From: Pelodera strongyloides
Taxonomy: Eukaryota > Nematoda > Chromadorea > Rhabditida > Rhabditidae
Direction: 5' to 3'
DNA length: 64,000 nt
NCBI GenBank assembly: GCA_036852015.1
Contig: JAANDG010000006.1
Span: forward strand, 62,001 to 126,000
This document shows, one piece after another, positions 35,426-49,040 of this stretch; position 1 is the stretch's first letter, and each line of letters starts with the position of its first letter. The translations under genes were made by a program, and so were the position numbers. The notes under the pieces are model-generated. The model worked only from the letters and a program-made list of their open reading frames with translations. It was not told where the DNA came from and did not search any database.

Positions 35426-38400
35426 TCACTAATGAAAACAAAATGAACTATGCACATTGCGAGATCAGCCAATCAAAAACGCATTAAAACGACTAGAAAG
35501 AACGGAGAGCTGAAATGTGTGAATTTAGCCATTTGCCCAAAGAATCAATTGATAATAATTCCGACTGCTCACTAACGGGAAGCAGGCGTAGAAAATTACG
35601 CGCTTTATGCCAATTAGGCAATGGTCAAGAAGCTTAGCTTTATGATACTTTTGGGGAAATTTATTCATCCCTTTAATACACATCTCCCGTCCAAGACATA
35701 TATTATCGAAGGTCTCTAGCCTCTGTCTGTCGTTATGGAAACTTATCGACTACTGCCAAAATTTGTTGTGCGTTGCGCAATTGAATGATATATTGAAGTG
35801 AACAGATTCCTGGGAAAAACTCTAAGTGTGAACATACAACTGACTCACTAGCATGCACAGGAATAAGTTATAGGTGGTAGTTTTTTTATTGAGACTGTGG
35901 CAAACAAGTCGACTTAAGAAAAACGAGCGAGTGAAATAGGCCGATCGTATTCTCAACATGGACGGAATCGTAAGGGGAAAGGTCGCAAAATTTGCGGGAT
36001 TCTAAAGAAAATAGAAGAAAAACTCAATTTGATGGAGGGGAAATGGAGTGAAAAGGGTTGGTCTTCTTATTGAAAGAAAGAGTGAGCAGGAGGAAGAGAC
36101 CAAAGAAAGATGGGGGTCAGGGGGTCCTTTTAAAGAAACACAACATCGAGCGCATTCCCTTTCCGCATACACACTAATACACTGAAATCGAAACGTGAAA
36201 GAAAATTAGATACGCGCCATATAATCTACCATATCAATTTATCATTTCTAACTCTTATAAGCACTTATTAAATAAGGGACAAAGTATTCTACATTACTTA
36301 TTGAATGTGAATGTCAAAGGAAAAAAAATATGCTTAATATATTTTTCTCCTCGACGGTTTATTAACTACTATCCGAGGGAAGGCGTCAAAAATAGGGGAG
36401 CCTAAGGGGAAACATCACCGGAAATGTATATACTACGAAATAAACCAGTCAAAAATTCCACACCAAGAAATTTATGTTACTGGAACCTAGGACGACACCT
36501 ATAGTTAAAACGATCAATGAAAAGAGCACTACGCGCAGTAGGGGGCAGGGGCCCAGAAGGCCCGTGACAACAACAACAAAAAACACTCGCGAACGAATGA
36601 ATAACCGAAGCGAGGAGAAGTACGACAAATACAACTAGCAGTTATGAAAATGTGGGTATCTCCTACCGATTGCCATTTGATAAAGCCACGGTATGTGGCG
36701 TAATGTTAAGGCATGCAGATACAGTTCTATTACATTCCTTGCCTTACAGTTTCAAATGGGCAAACGCGCAAACATTTAAATTAACGACGCTTTTCTCATA
36801 AAAATAGGATTTTTGGGTACGTAAATGTGCCGAGGTGTGTGCTTGACGTTTGCGCGGGAAAGTGAGATTTTCAAACTAGGTGTCTGTGTTCGGCGGAGGA
36901 AGCCTGCCCTATTTTGCAGACTTGTCAGGGAAAGTGAGACTGAGAGAGTGAATGATGCTGCAGTACAGAGAGAGCCCAGAGCGGGGCGGAGAGATGTTCA
37001 AAAAATACAGATATTCAATCTTATGTTTAAGTATTACCTCAGTTGGATTCGACATAGAAGCTAAAGGTATGGTTCTAAAATGTTTCCTAATTACTAAACT
37101 CAGATTCACTTTAAAAGATTGGAAAGCTATGCCTTGATGTGAGTTGCGATAGTACCATCAGAGCATCGCTTTGTTTATTTATGAACTGAACGAAGTTTTG
37201 AACATTTGCAAGTCTGATGTTTGCTGAGTCAGTGTTATTGTATTGAATGAGTCAGTTTGGGAAAGTTTGCAGCTAAGTCAGGGGCACACCAGTTCGCCAA
37301 ATGGGCTTCACGTTGTGGTAAAAGAAACTTTAATATACATTCTAAGTCGCGTGTCCAGACCAAGGTATTGCTGACACCCAAACTAAGGGAACGAGTCTTT
37401 TACGATGTGTGGGCGCCAAAAAGATAAGAATCGCAACAAAATAACAGCAAACAAATCAGACCCGCTTTTTTCTAGCATACTTGCAATGTTTGTGTAGGGT
37501 GCAGGGTTAAATGGATTGAAGTCTTTTTTTGGCAAGGCAATGAGTAATCAAATGAGAAGTTTCGGCAAATCATTTAATGCAAATATGTATCTTATATTTA
37601 CGCCACAACTGTGCGCCACAAGGGTATGTGTTTAACCCCCGCTATAACAAGCTCTTGTGCTTATTCCTACTTAGAATGCCCTCATATCTTCTTCTCCACA
37701 GTTTTAATTCCACAAAAAGTGGTGTTCAAGTGTTCTGTTGACATTCTCTTCACAGTATTACACACCAAAGTAAACAGTCCTTTCACAGTGGACCACAGTT
37801 GGATGAACACTGGCCACTTATGCCTATGCTTAAACAAAACCCGAATGAAACATTTCACTAGTTATAAGTGATACATGCGAATCAAAATGACATCTCTCCT
37901 TTTTGCACATTTTTTCGAAACACATTTCGAAATATGCCGTTTTTGTTTGTAAACTAAACAGTAACATTGTCGGCATGTATTCGCAAAAAGGGAGAAATAG
38001 AAAAAAACTTTCCGTTTGCCAGCTTAGACAGTGTTTAGAATGGAAAACGAAATTGGTCAATTGTCAAGGAATTCACGTTTCCACTGTTGAAACGTTTATG
38101 AGGTGGAAATATCTAGTTTGAAAAAACTTTAGAAACTTTAAAATGTTTAAAAAAAAACTTTAAAAGGTTCGTGTATATTTGAGGAAAATTGAGTTGCAAT
38201 TATATTATGATGCGATCACTGATGTCAAATTAGAGAGAAACAAGCACAAGCTGAAGCGTTTCCGGCAAACAAAAAAGAGGAATGGGGTAGTGCGGTTCGT
38301 ATCGGAAAAGAAGAGGGTATGTTGTAATCTGTTGCGAAAGACTATCACAAAAGTGGCTTTACGGAAAATTGCACTATCCGCGGGAAGAAAAATTCCGGAA

Positions 38401-39376
38401 AACGTCCGGCACAAATTCTTTGGATTCTAATCAAGACATTTGGGCATTTGGTGTTCAAGGTCATTGATTGCAAACAGGCAAAAGTAGCCAGTGAACTCAA
38501 CACCCAACCAAACGTTCGTTGAATTTTGCGCAAATTTTTTTCCACTAAATCTTAGTGTCGGCTAGCAGACAGCTACGACACTTGCAAAAATAGATCAACT
38601 GAGTGAGGCAAGTAATAGTGCGCCAAGCGGCTCAATCAATACAGAAAAGGTTATTCGTTTTGTTTACGTATATGTGCCCGCCCTTTTAGTAATGAAAACA
38701 AGTCGAGCGGACGAGAGAACACATTTCCCCTTTTTATAAACCTGAATTTTTGGTTTTAAAAACTGCTAAACGGTATGTGGTTGGGTCATTATTAGTCACC
38801 CAAATCGGTAGTGCTTTGATGGTGCTTCACGAGTAGGTTTAGCGTTTACATTCTACAGACACATTTATAGAGCAGGATACATCGCTTTTCCTCTTCAAAA
38901 AGTATTGCATTAGGAAGCGAAATTACACGCTTTAATTACATTTTCAAGCGAGCACAATGAAGGCCTTTGATAAAGAGGCTTATTGTTTGAGACGAAACGT
39001 CATTTCGTGGTATTTTATTTCAGTGCTCTACCTCAGAACAAAACAATAAAGAATAAAGCTGTTTAAACAGGTAAAGCTAGGACAGATAGTTAGTACTAAA
39101 CCCGATGAATGATCATTGTTTGAAGAGCCTGACTAAAAATGGTCACTGCAAAATCTGCAGCTCGACAACATGTGATTTGAATAAATAAACTGCTTTTTGT
39201 GACAAACAACAACAATGTTCGTTCACGGTTTGCTGATATGACACCAATCACATGACTAAAAAGGAGCTTGAACTCTGCAAACTGCAAATATTGAGACACT
39301 TATTGAAAGCGACACTGTAGATTAGAAGTGTAGGGGGTAGTTAAAACTAACTTGAGTAAAAATGTAGATATAACAT

Positions 39377-39470
39377 TACACACAATATATAGATATATAT
39401 ACATATATATATATATATAATATAGATAGATATAATATATCATATATATATATATATATATATATATACA
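39377..39470. repeat. AT-rich microsatellite
   Basis: Mostly (AT)n with GATA interruptions over about 90 bases. Confidence 0.85.
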
Positions 39471-42400
39471 TGCCACTGAATCCAAATTTATCAAAACGTA
39501 TGAAAATTTATGAGGACACATATTGCGCTCGTAAGATTCAATATAGTGTTTCTTGCAACAAAAAATGAGCGTCGTCATGGAGTTTGGGAATCGAATTATT
39601 AGATAATTAAACAACCGCTTCAAGTCACAAAGATGGGTTCAACGTTTTCTCGAGAGTAACTTTTGACGATCTAGCATGCCGATCCTGCACATCTCTAATT
39701 AAACTGTATATGCTGAAACATGCACAGAGGTTCATGGAACATATTGAAGCAATTGACAAAGCAGGCTACAATGTTGTATCGTACATTAATTTTTTTCTCG
39801 ACGGTTCAAAGAAGAAAAAAATCAATTGTATGTGCTCGAGATGGGAGAATCCGATGCCTATTCGTGTTTATATTGCATGGCACATGCGTCCATGTGCGCC
39901 TGGCAATGCAATGCGATGGTCCTCTCGTGCACAACGCTTTTAATGAGTTTTCACGTGTATGATCTCTCGGTGTTTGGCAATGATCTCTCGGTGTTTTAAC
40001 ATATGTATAGCGCACCATTCATACATCGAATTAAATATCCAAATAAGTAAATTTAGTTGGTCAATGACTTAACGGATATTTCAAATAAATTTTCAATTCA
40101 AACTATCGTCGTTTTCTTATCAACAACCCCGTAAATCATTGAAGCCCATAAACGAGCTCATTGCATAGGGTGATATTGGGGGTTGCGCACAGAATGTGCG
40201 AATTTTATGGCTTTTTCTGCTGTCCATCTTTATTTCAAATGAATTTATACCACAGAGCAACGGGTCGTTGAGAACAATACGGAAATAAATTAGATTTCAG
40301 CCGTGTTGTTCCGCGTTTATCGAGCAGGGGGAGTAGAAACTAAGGCTGATAATACCGAACAAGAATGGATAGGGGACATTTGAGGTACAACCATGATTTG
40401 AGAGTAATAAATGTAACCTTCTTTAGCTTACTAAATACTAATAAAGAACAAATGACCTTCAGATAAGTTCATACAATAACTTTCGTGAACTTTTAGTCGT
40501 TCCAACATGGGGGACCATCACATATACACTCGGTTAGGTAAAAACAGGCACTCGCTCGTTTTCGTAAATGTTTTTCGATTGATTTTTTTGCGGACAAATT
40601 TGTTTTGTCAATCCAAAAATACTCTTTCAATAGCGTTGTTTCAAGGTCAAATCCAAGGAACATAGTCGCCCTCTCCCCTGCGATTCTCGCTTTTTTTATT
40701 GGCTCAATATAACTTTCAATATAAAAGGTGATCAATCAAGTGTTAAAGCCAGACAATTCGATGATAGAAACAAAAGTGTTGCTAGAAATTGGCTTTTGGT
40801 TGAACTAGAATACAGGTCGAGGGCAGGAGCTCAGCTGTAAGCTAAGTAAATGAACAGTATTCGATACACTGAAGACTTTTCGGAAATCTCTGCAAATCTA
40901 TCTATTTGAATGTTTGCCTTTGAGGCGGCTGACATCCAAGAGGCAATATAGAACGCTACTCACGTCTTTTTTTCCAAAAACTAACTGAAACGCAAAGGGA
41001 ACGAGAAAACTTTCTGCTCGTAGGTATTCTCCCAACCTGAGGTAAAAAGACCTAATACTACAATAAACAGTTTCAGAAAATCATCTGAATTTTCTATGAG
41101 CAAAAAAATCTCCGAAAGCTAACGAATTAACACGTAAAAAAAGGAAAACGGAGTGATGCTCTTGGGTAGGGAAAACTTTTTTTTGCTAGTTTTTTTCAGC
41201 TTTACCTCAGCGTCAGGAGGTCGGGTCGTTAGGGAAAAGGGCGGTATTGAATTTCAGGCAACTTGACAGTTGTAAAGCGGTTGAATCAGATCAGCATGCA
41301 CAGAAACATCTGCTCATGACGAAGGAACAAAAACGAGGTAACACATCAAAATGAAAGATTTGTTGTTTGCTTTCGCCAATTTGCTCTTTTGTTGTTTTCT
41401 GCTATGCGAAAAAGTGGAACAGGAAGATGAAAACTCGAATACTTAATTCTAACTGTAGTTGTTGCTATGACTTGGCGAGTAAGCAACTTCTATGTTCAAT
41501 GTGTTTTTCGTTTGAATGAAGAAAGATCAAAATAACATAATAAAGAGGACATTTAGGCTCAGACAAAGTCCCATTAACTGTCTCCGAAAAGCGGAGAAAT
41601 TCCCCAAGATTGAAACGAAAAGAGAAGAAATAACAAGGCGAAGATCTAAAGATATAAAAAAAATGAATTAAGAATTACAGTAACCCTTTTCGAATAGAAC
41701 AATAATGAATGCTAAATATTTCCAAAAAAAAACATGATCAATCCGTGGTGTTGAAAAGCTCATAGTAGTGCTATGTTACGTTCATCATATGTTGATCAGC
41801 TGTATTTGTGTGCGGGTCGACACTCTACTTCAAAAAATCAAACCGCGGAACTCACGTTTTGTGCAAATATTACGGCTTTGCGGTGGTTTTTGTTTCTTTG
41901 TTGTTTCACTCGTTGAAGAGCTTAAGCGAGTTTGCAAAAAAAAACATTCAGCAAGTATGCGGAATCGTTAAAATAGTACCAGTTAAATCACAACTAGCAA
42001 AAAGAGCATAAGTGACAAAAAGCGACAGTCTAATTTTGATCTAGCTAATTAAGACAATCAAGATTTACAAAGCTAGTAGTGAGTTTCCAACTTAGGTGTC
42101 GTGGTGTGTTTATTTAGGAGTTTATAAGTTATTACACTCAGGAACTGTTCGTTGGTTTCTAAATGTCAGTATTCGAGCCTTTGTACCATTCAGTATGTGC
42201 CTTCATCCTTCATTGAGTGTTTCTATCTGCTCGGGTTTTCCTTGTCAATTCCCCCAAACCACATGTGCTCTGACGACAAATGACTTCGCAGGAAACTCAA
42301 GGTAAACACTAACAACATAATAGAATGTATCCTTAGGATTGTAGGGTTTTAAGGGTTTACTGTAGAGAAGCACAGGGTGGGTTTATATATTTTACAATGT

Positions 42401-45400
42401 TTGTTTAATTTTAAGTATTGATTAGTATGTAGGATATTACAAAAAGCTAACAATAATAAGACATTATTTTTGATAAACAATTTATTTACAAAAAACAGTA
42501 GAGATCTTACTTTTTTTTAATTCAGAGCCCTGTCTTGTAGGCTTGAGATCTAGGAAAGTAGAAAAATATGAGGGATCGCGTGCTCAAATTATATCCAGTA
42601 TGCATCAAGTTAATTATATCTAATAGGACGTAGAAAATACTTCCCTCAACATCTGTTATTGATTTCGACTTTCCACTGTTTCTTTGTTAATATGTTTGCA
42701 TAGTAAGACTAAGATGCTTGTTATTTCTCTTCGTTAGTCATACGGAACATATTATATGGGGGATTACATTGGGTTAAAACTTTAAATTGGCGGGATTGGG
42801 GTTGAGATCAGCTTTGTAAAAGACAAACTTACAGCTTCAAAAATGTGGAGAATATTAGTGTGTGAGAATTGTGTGAGTCTAGTCGTCTAGTGGCAACTCT
42901 ATCCGAGATCTCTTGCTGAATCTTTACACGAAACACCAAACGAATGACAGCTGTCTGAGTTAAAAATGACTTGATCATCGCAAAGAAATACGGAAAAAAA
43001 CTTAGGAAAGTCTCTCCCCCTTTCTCAAGGGAGGATAATGCCGTAATGTGTCATGAGGGATGACACTCTACAGAAACCACCATACTTACCATTATCAAAA
43101 TGTTCTCTTCAGGATTCAGTAAGAAAAGTCACTCGCCAAATAATGAATGCACTGGTATACTTTTTGTGCAACTATAAGCATTATCAGAAAATAATTGTGT
43201 GGAAACAAAAAACTCACAATCTCAAAAAGTTGAATATGTGCAAACAGAATAGAACCCAGAGCCGATATGGGCTAGCGAAGGAAGGGTGCTAGGAGATAGC
43301 GGTAGTTCGCAAAGAAGTTATGAAAGGCGAACTGTTACAGCTGTTGATAGACAATCTGCTGACTGACATTTATCGAGAAAAAAAGGGAGAAAATTGGCAT
43401 TCCTATCAAATTTTCTTCTTGCTTTCCTTACTCGCGTATGGCTCTTTTTTGCTCCACTAATTCATCAATTATGACGAGAATAGCTGTCAGTCATTCATTG
43501 AAATTGCTAAGAAACTAAATTTGTATAAATGGGCAAACAAAAGTGTAGACTTGTAACTTCCTAAGCTGTGAGAAAAATCAATAGTATATCGAAGGAACAA
43601 ACAACTACTATATACTATTGTAGTCAAGTGATGCAATTTTTGGCAACGCATGAGAAATAGCACAATGAATTTGAGGGAGGGCAGAGAGAGAGAGAGGACT
43701 GCTGAATGAGCGTTTTTCTCGATTTTTTTTAATACTAATCCTTTTACGCCTGTTGATTTATGAACGTTGAACAAAAAATAATCCAATAAGCAGGCGAGTT
43801 ACTTATCATGATTTGCATGACATATGTAGAATGCGGCTTAGGAAGTTTACATGGTGGATATCATTTCTCTTATTATCGATCATAGATAAAAAAAATAACC
43901 GTTGAAGTGTTTGTTTAGACAATATTTCAAAATTAAAAGCAGCGACAGCAAAAGAGAAGTTAACTTTGATGAATAATAATGCGGCTAGACCGTAATGGTC
44001 TTGCGTATGCACTAATACTTCACAGCTGCATGTTCCTACGAAATAAAAAAAATGAGAAACACACAGCTGTAATGTCTGTAACGAAATTAAGTCTACAATA
44101 ACTATTAAATACAAAAACCACGGTTGAACGTTGATTATGACAAATGTAGTTATGAATCTCCTAACAGAGCGGGCAAGCAGTAGAATGATGAATTATCCGA
44201 ATAGTGGTGGATATGAACGTAAACATGTGTTAGCGAAAGGTCTTCCACCAAAAATGGCCACAACCTTGAGAACGACCCCTAGAAAACCTGTTTTCAGTTG
44301 AATAGATTGGCTCCCGAAAAGGGAGAGAGAGAGAGAGGAAAGGAGAGTGAAAATTGCAACAAAAAAGAAGTTTTTGTTAGAAGTTTACAGTTTTGTCAAC
44401 AAACCGTCGACACTGGGCAACAGTGCGAGAGAAACTCAAATTGATGATAAATTAGACGTGAGTTATTTGAAAGATCCCAAAATGGGTGTCGATTTATCTT
44501 GATAAAACTCTCAGTGGCCTTTTAGGAAACTGCAAATTCCTTTACAGAGTTCGGTACAAAACTGTCATAAGATACCAAACAAATACTGAACAATGTTGAG
44601 GAATATATTTTGAGTACTAGTATGGCCGTCTCCCAGAAAGTGCGAAAACTCTGTCGTAATCGTAGTCACACTAGCATATTAGCACAAAGGGTTTTTTTAA
44701 CCCTAGCAGGGATATTATTTACTCGACACTATCGCCTGGATCGAAATTTGGTTACCAGTTACCACTAAAGTACTCGGCTTTCAAACAAAGAAAGTGCAAT
44801 CCGAGACCGAATGCGATGTTTTGATACGATTTTTTAATGCTCAACTCATTTTCCCATAAATACTGCCGCAAACAAGGCTCGGGAGCTTCCTAGGTTTCTA
44901 AAAGTACTCAACTCTGGATGGGACTAGCCTCTGATCCAATAATCCACCCTCAGTCATTCATCATCAGTTTTTATCATTCACTCATACTCAAGTCTATGTT
45001 TAAAGTCACGTTCATGTTCTCTTGACTTGAGTATGCAAACAGATTTCTCCCTTGTATTTGATGAGTCTTGTCTTTTTCTGATTAAAGCCGCGCAAATTAA
45101 ACGCAATCGTCTTAACAGACCAACACGAATAAAAAAGACAACTTGGATTCGATGGCACTTTAATGATCTTTAGTACCACAAATGTATAGGTCATTAAAAC
45201 ACATAATATGAAAGTTATGGACAAAGTGCTTTCTCCAAGTTAACCATATTTTTTGATATTTCTGGTATATTTTCAACATGTACACCAAGAAGGATCATAT
45301 CTCTGAGAAAAATAAGCGAAAGGAAGAACGTCATGTGTTGAATGCACCCACACATACACAATCAATCATACATGCTTTAGCCGAGTCAAGTGGAATCCAA

Positions 45401-45736
45401 AAAGTAAAGGAGCTGCTTAGTTATCGAAAAAGTAAAGTAATAATTATATCAAAAATCGTTTTTTTTTTTTGATTTCGCGAGTACCATGCTGTTTTTTTCG
45501 CAGCCCAAAGGAGCTTTACCGAGCCACATTAGTATTTCCTATGCATCAGCATAAAAGATCAAGTTAACAGTTTGACAACTACGATTCGTGAAGGTAACAT
45601 ATATTTTCAGCTCGATAACGTTCTTGGATTATTGATTATTTCATAAAGACTTACCGAAGTTTGAAGGAAGGACGAAGGTAGGGAGGGGAAGTTTGGGGAC
45701 AAATGTGATGGGATTGGTCACATAGGAAAGAGAGGG

Positions 45737-45769
45737 CCAGACATGCCGGGTACCGCCCGGCATGTCTGG
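45737..45769. promoter_or_regulatory. Perfect 14-bp inverted repeat resembling a p53-family site
   Basis: CCAGACATGCCGGG at 45737-45750, loop TACCG, then the exact complement CCCGGCATGTCTGG to 45769. It contains AGACATGCCG and CGGCATGTCT, each one base off the p53/p63 half-site RRRCWWGYYY, 9 bases apart. No neighbouring gene was found. It may equally be an RNA hairpin or element end. Confidence 0.4.
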
Positions 45770-46711
45770 ACATCACTGAACACACAAAACTGGGACATAC
45801 AAAAGTAAAGAACAGAATAGAGACTCATTAAACAATACATTGTGTAAACCGTAAGATTGTGAAACATGGACAGTCTGCTTACCCATTCAATGCACATGGT
45901 TCCATTTGTTGTTTTGGATCAAATTATACAATTTATTCAGTTGAAATAATAAGGATCACGGAAAATTAAATTACGTAAATAATCTGGAAATTCAAACTAT
46001 TGCTTCATATAGTTTGGCTTCTAATGTTCTCTTTAGTGACTGATTATAATCGAATACAAATGTCGGCCGAGCAGCTATAGTTGATCCATTCATTGTCTTC
46101 CTGCACTTTCTCAGAATGATTCAATTCTTAAAAAGAACATTTATCCAAATATTCTTGACCACCCTTAAATATTCTCTTTAACAAATATGTAACCAAATAA
46201 TATTTGCAGAGAATCACCATTACGACGAAGCTAACGGGAGGAACGACTGGAATCCTCATGATTGTGTAGAACGGTGCAATATATAGCTTGCAATAATTGT
46301 GAACGTGTAAATTGTTTATTATTCTTTAATACAACACAATGGGTAGTACAGAAAGCTTTCATTCGTCACGTGCGCATTGAGAACCCGAAAAATAGTTATC
46401 CTAATTAGAAAGTGAGAAAGAATAAAGTTTAACGTATCGGACGTAAACAACGAGGATGACATCGTTCACACACATATTTTTGCTGACGATGGAAATTCGC
46501 AAAATGTTTTTAGTAAATCTTAGTTCATGGGTTGGAATCTAATTATAATGGTTTCGCCCATTTAAACCTTATACCAATCATCTAAGTCCTTCGGAGGAGG
46601 GCTCATCAGTAAGGTACCTCCGTAAGAAAGTCAGGATTGCGAACAATAAAAGAAAATAAGTAAATCCTAGTTAGAAAATGTTTTAATATAACAGTTACTG
46701 TTAAAGGAACG

Positions 46712-46734
46712 CAATCACGATCTTTTCGTGATTG
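46712..46734. other. Perfect 9-bp hairpin
   Basis: CAATCACGA, loop TCTTT, TCGTGATTG. No known match; possibly a terminator-like or RNA structure. Confidence 0.4.
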
Positions 46735-48211
46735 TTCTTTGATCTTCGTTAAGTATAAGATAATTTGTCGAAAAATACGGTTGCAGTAACAAGTTACAGA
46801 ATAATGAACTCGGGGAGATACTATGTTCTCCATTTGCAGCTTATTGTTAGCGGAAATCATGATCCCACGTTTCCTCCCAAACTAGCGGGAAACGCGGAAT
46901 TCCTTTCTTATTGCGAGCGTAATTTAGTGATTTTGAAAGTGGCATAGGAATTGAGGTGGCGCGCAGATGATGAAAATATACGTACCTATCGGCATCGGCT
47001 CATGAATGCCCCACTCATTTTTTCCAAGACGCTGCCTGCGGAACATTGCGGGACATGATGGGCTAATCTGTCAGGAAACATGCAGTTTTTCTTATTGCGC
47101 AGCAAACGTGGGATTGAGGGCTTAGCATGTCAGGAAACGTGGCATTTATTTTTGTTTCTTGGGAACGGTGCAGCAAGAGATAGAGCAATTCATTGAGAAT
47201 GGGAGTGACTGAATTAAAGTAGGTTGTGCATGAAAGCATTTGCCCGGACTGCGGGTGTATTTCCGGATGTATACTCTACAGTGATATCATATCCAATTGT
47301 GTGACACTGAAGGGTATTTTTGATATTTATCACCAGCCGCTAAGCGGACAATTACACACCTACTGTGGTCCAGTTACCCTCGTTCTCAGTGAATTTTCTC
47401 ACCGAGTTTGTTTCTCTTAAACTTGGTATTGGCATTGGTAACCATCGAAAAACGGATGCATTTTTTTGTCAACATAGCATAGCACTAACAAATTGCGGCC
47501 AAACTATTTTTATCATCTTCAAATTCAGCTTCCATAAACATATCTGGGCTCTATCAACTTGATTAAGAAAGCACAGATACTCCAAGAATTGTAAGGGGAA
47601 GTATAAAATCCATGTCTGTAGAAGGTTGTTCGTTGACACATGGCCGACGAGTGTATCAATGCGTGTCTTCTGTTGTCCCACGTCCACCAAGTACTCCTGT
47701 TCTCTACAGGCCGAGTCGTCCAAGTATCCATTTCAACGTCGAGGTTCGAGTCGGCGTAGTGGGAAGCAGTAGCTCCCAGCTCCCAGCTCCAGTAGCTCCA
47801 GTAGCTCCCGCAGTAGTTCCTTCATGTCCTCACCAACCGGCGACCGCCTAAACGTAAGCTTTTACATAAAGGTTTTAGAATAAAGCCAAGAAAATATTCA
47901 GCAAAACAAAATACCTGATCAATAACAGTCCTCCTTATACGTCCTCCAAGTGGTCGTGTCCTCTGATGTCCGACGTTGTCCGTGTGATCCTCGATGTCAT
48001 TTCTCCTTCATGTTACCGAACAGCAAACGACCTTGTTCGGGGAAGATTGTAGAATGGTGAAAGTCTCTTCAATTAAGAAATGTATAAAGACATAAAATAT
48101 TTTGAAAAATGAAAAGTTAAGGATTTCCTTATTAAATCTATGAAAACACCTCACCCCACTACCTCTATACCTCTCTCTATGATTTTTCCAAAAAACTCTT
48201 CCCATTCAGTT

Positions 48212-48865
48212 CCTCTCAGTAACTTCTAATCCAGATCACCTTCATTTGCATACTATAGCCAGACCATTAGTTCAAGTAGGCAAAATTGTTCTCTCGGAGT
48301 GACCGGCCCGATCAATTCTGAATCCACCCGAGCTCATGTCCCGCCTATAGCATGAAAACAATAGTGACGAGGAAAGGAATTCATAGAGAGAAACTAAACA
48401 GAAAGGGGTTGATAAGATGACTTTGATATTTGATTACACATCTAGGACATGGGTAAAATTCTCAACGTCCCCGACACAATATGACAAAGCAGCAGAATTC
48501 TGATGTTTCACAACGAGCTTGTTTATTTTAACTTCTTTTAAAAACAATGCATTCCTTAACTTATTTGCATTCCCTAAATTTACATGCCTTTTTGATTTCT
48601 CTACTATCTCACTTCTACGTAACACTGTATGAAAGCACGTTTACTACAAGGGCCAATTTGATTCAACGCCTCTCAGTAAATTCCAATCCAGATCATCTTC
48701 ATTTTCGTACTATGCTCAGGTCATTTGATCAAGTAGGCAGAATTGCTCTCTCGGAGTGACCGGCCCGACCAAATCTGAATCCACCCGAGCTCATGACCCT
48801 TCTATAGCTTGAAAACAATAGTGACGTGGAAAGGAACTCACAGAGAGAAGCTAAACAAAATAAAC
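48212..48865. repeat. Direct repeat pair of about 200 bp
   Basis: Copies at about 48212-48409 and 48667-48862 share CTCTCGGAGTGACCGGCCCG and flanking sequence through AAAACAATAGTGACG.GGAAAGGAA, with moderate divergence. Spacing is about 455 bp. Confidence 0.75.
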
Positions 48866-48924
48866 CATTGGAACGGACAGATCGCGCCTTATAGACCTAA
48901 TGTAATAATATGCGTCCAATACTA

Positions 48925-49040
48925 GAGGCCGTATTCACCAACACACAGGGAGCCCTCCCTAGGCTCAAGTGCGCTCTGAATCTCGTCTGCTCTAACACTC
49001 TCCACGCACTTTTTAGCTCCGCTTTGGTGAATACGGCCTC
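48925..49040. mobile_element. Small MITE-like element with 17-bp perfect terminal inverted repeats
   Basis: GAGGCCGTATTCACCAA at the left and its exact complement TTGGTGAATACGGCCTC at the right enclose 116 bp of non-coding sequence. Confidence 0.7.

Larger units (their letters stand above)
35426..47560. other. Gene-poor region of about 12 kb
   Basis: Only short unsupported frames on both strands; no phase-compatible exon chain, tRNA or known domain was recognised. It contains an AT microsatellite at about 39377-39470, GA runs at about 43687 and 44324, a 20-bp tandem pair at about 39958-39997, and two strong hairpins (45737 and 46712). Confidence 0.5.

Noticed and set aside
38179..38560. Lys/Arg-rich frame followed by a helix-turn-helix-like stretch (KVASELNTQPNVR)
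   Set aside because: Suggestive of a Tc1-type transposase remnant, but the parts are in different frames with stops, and no DDE motif or inverted termini were seen.
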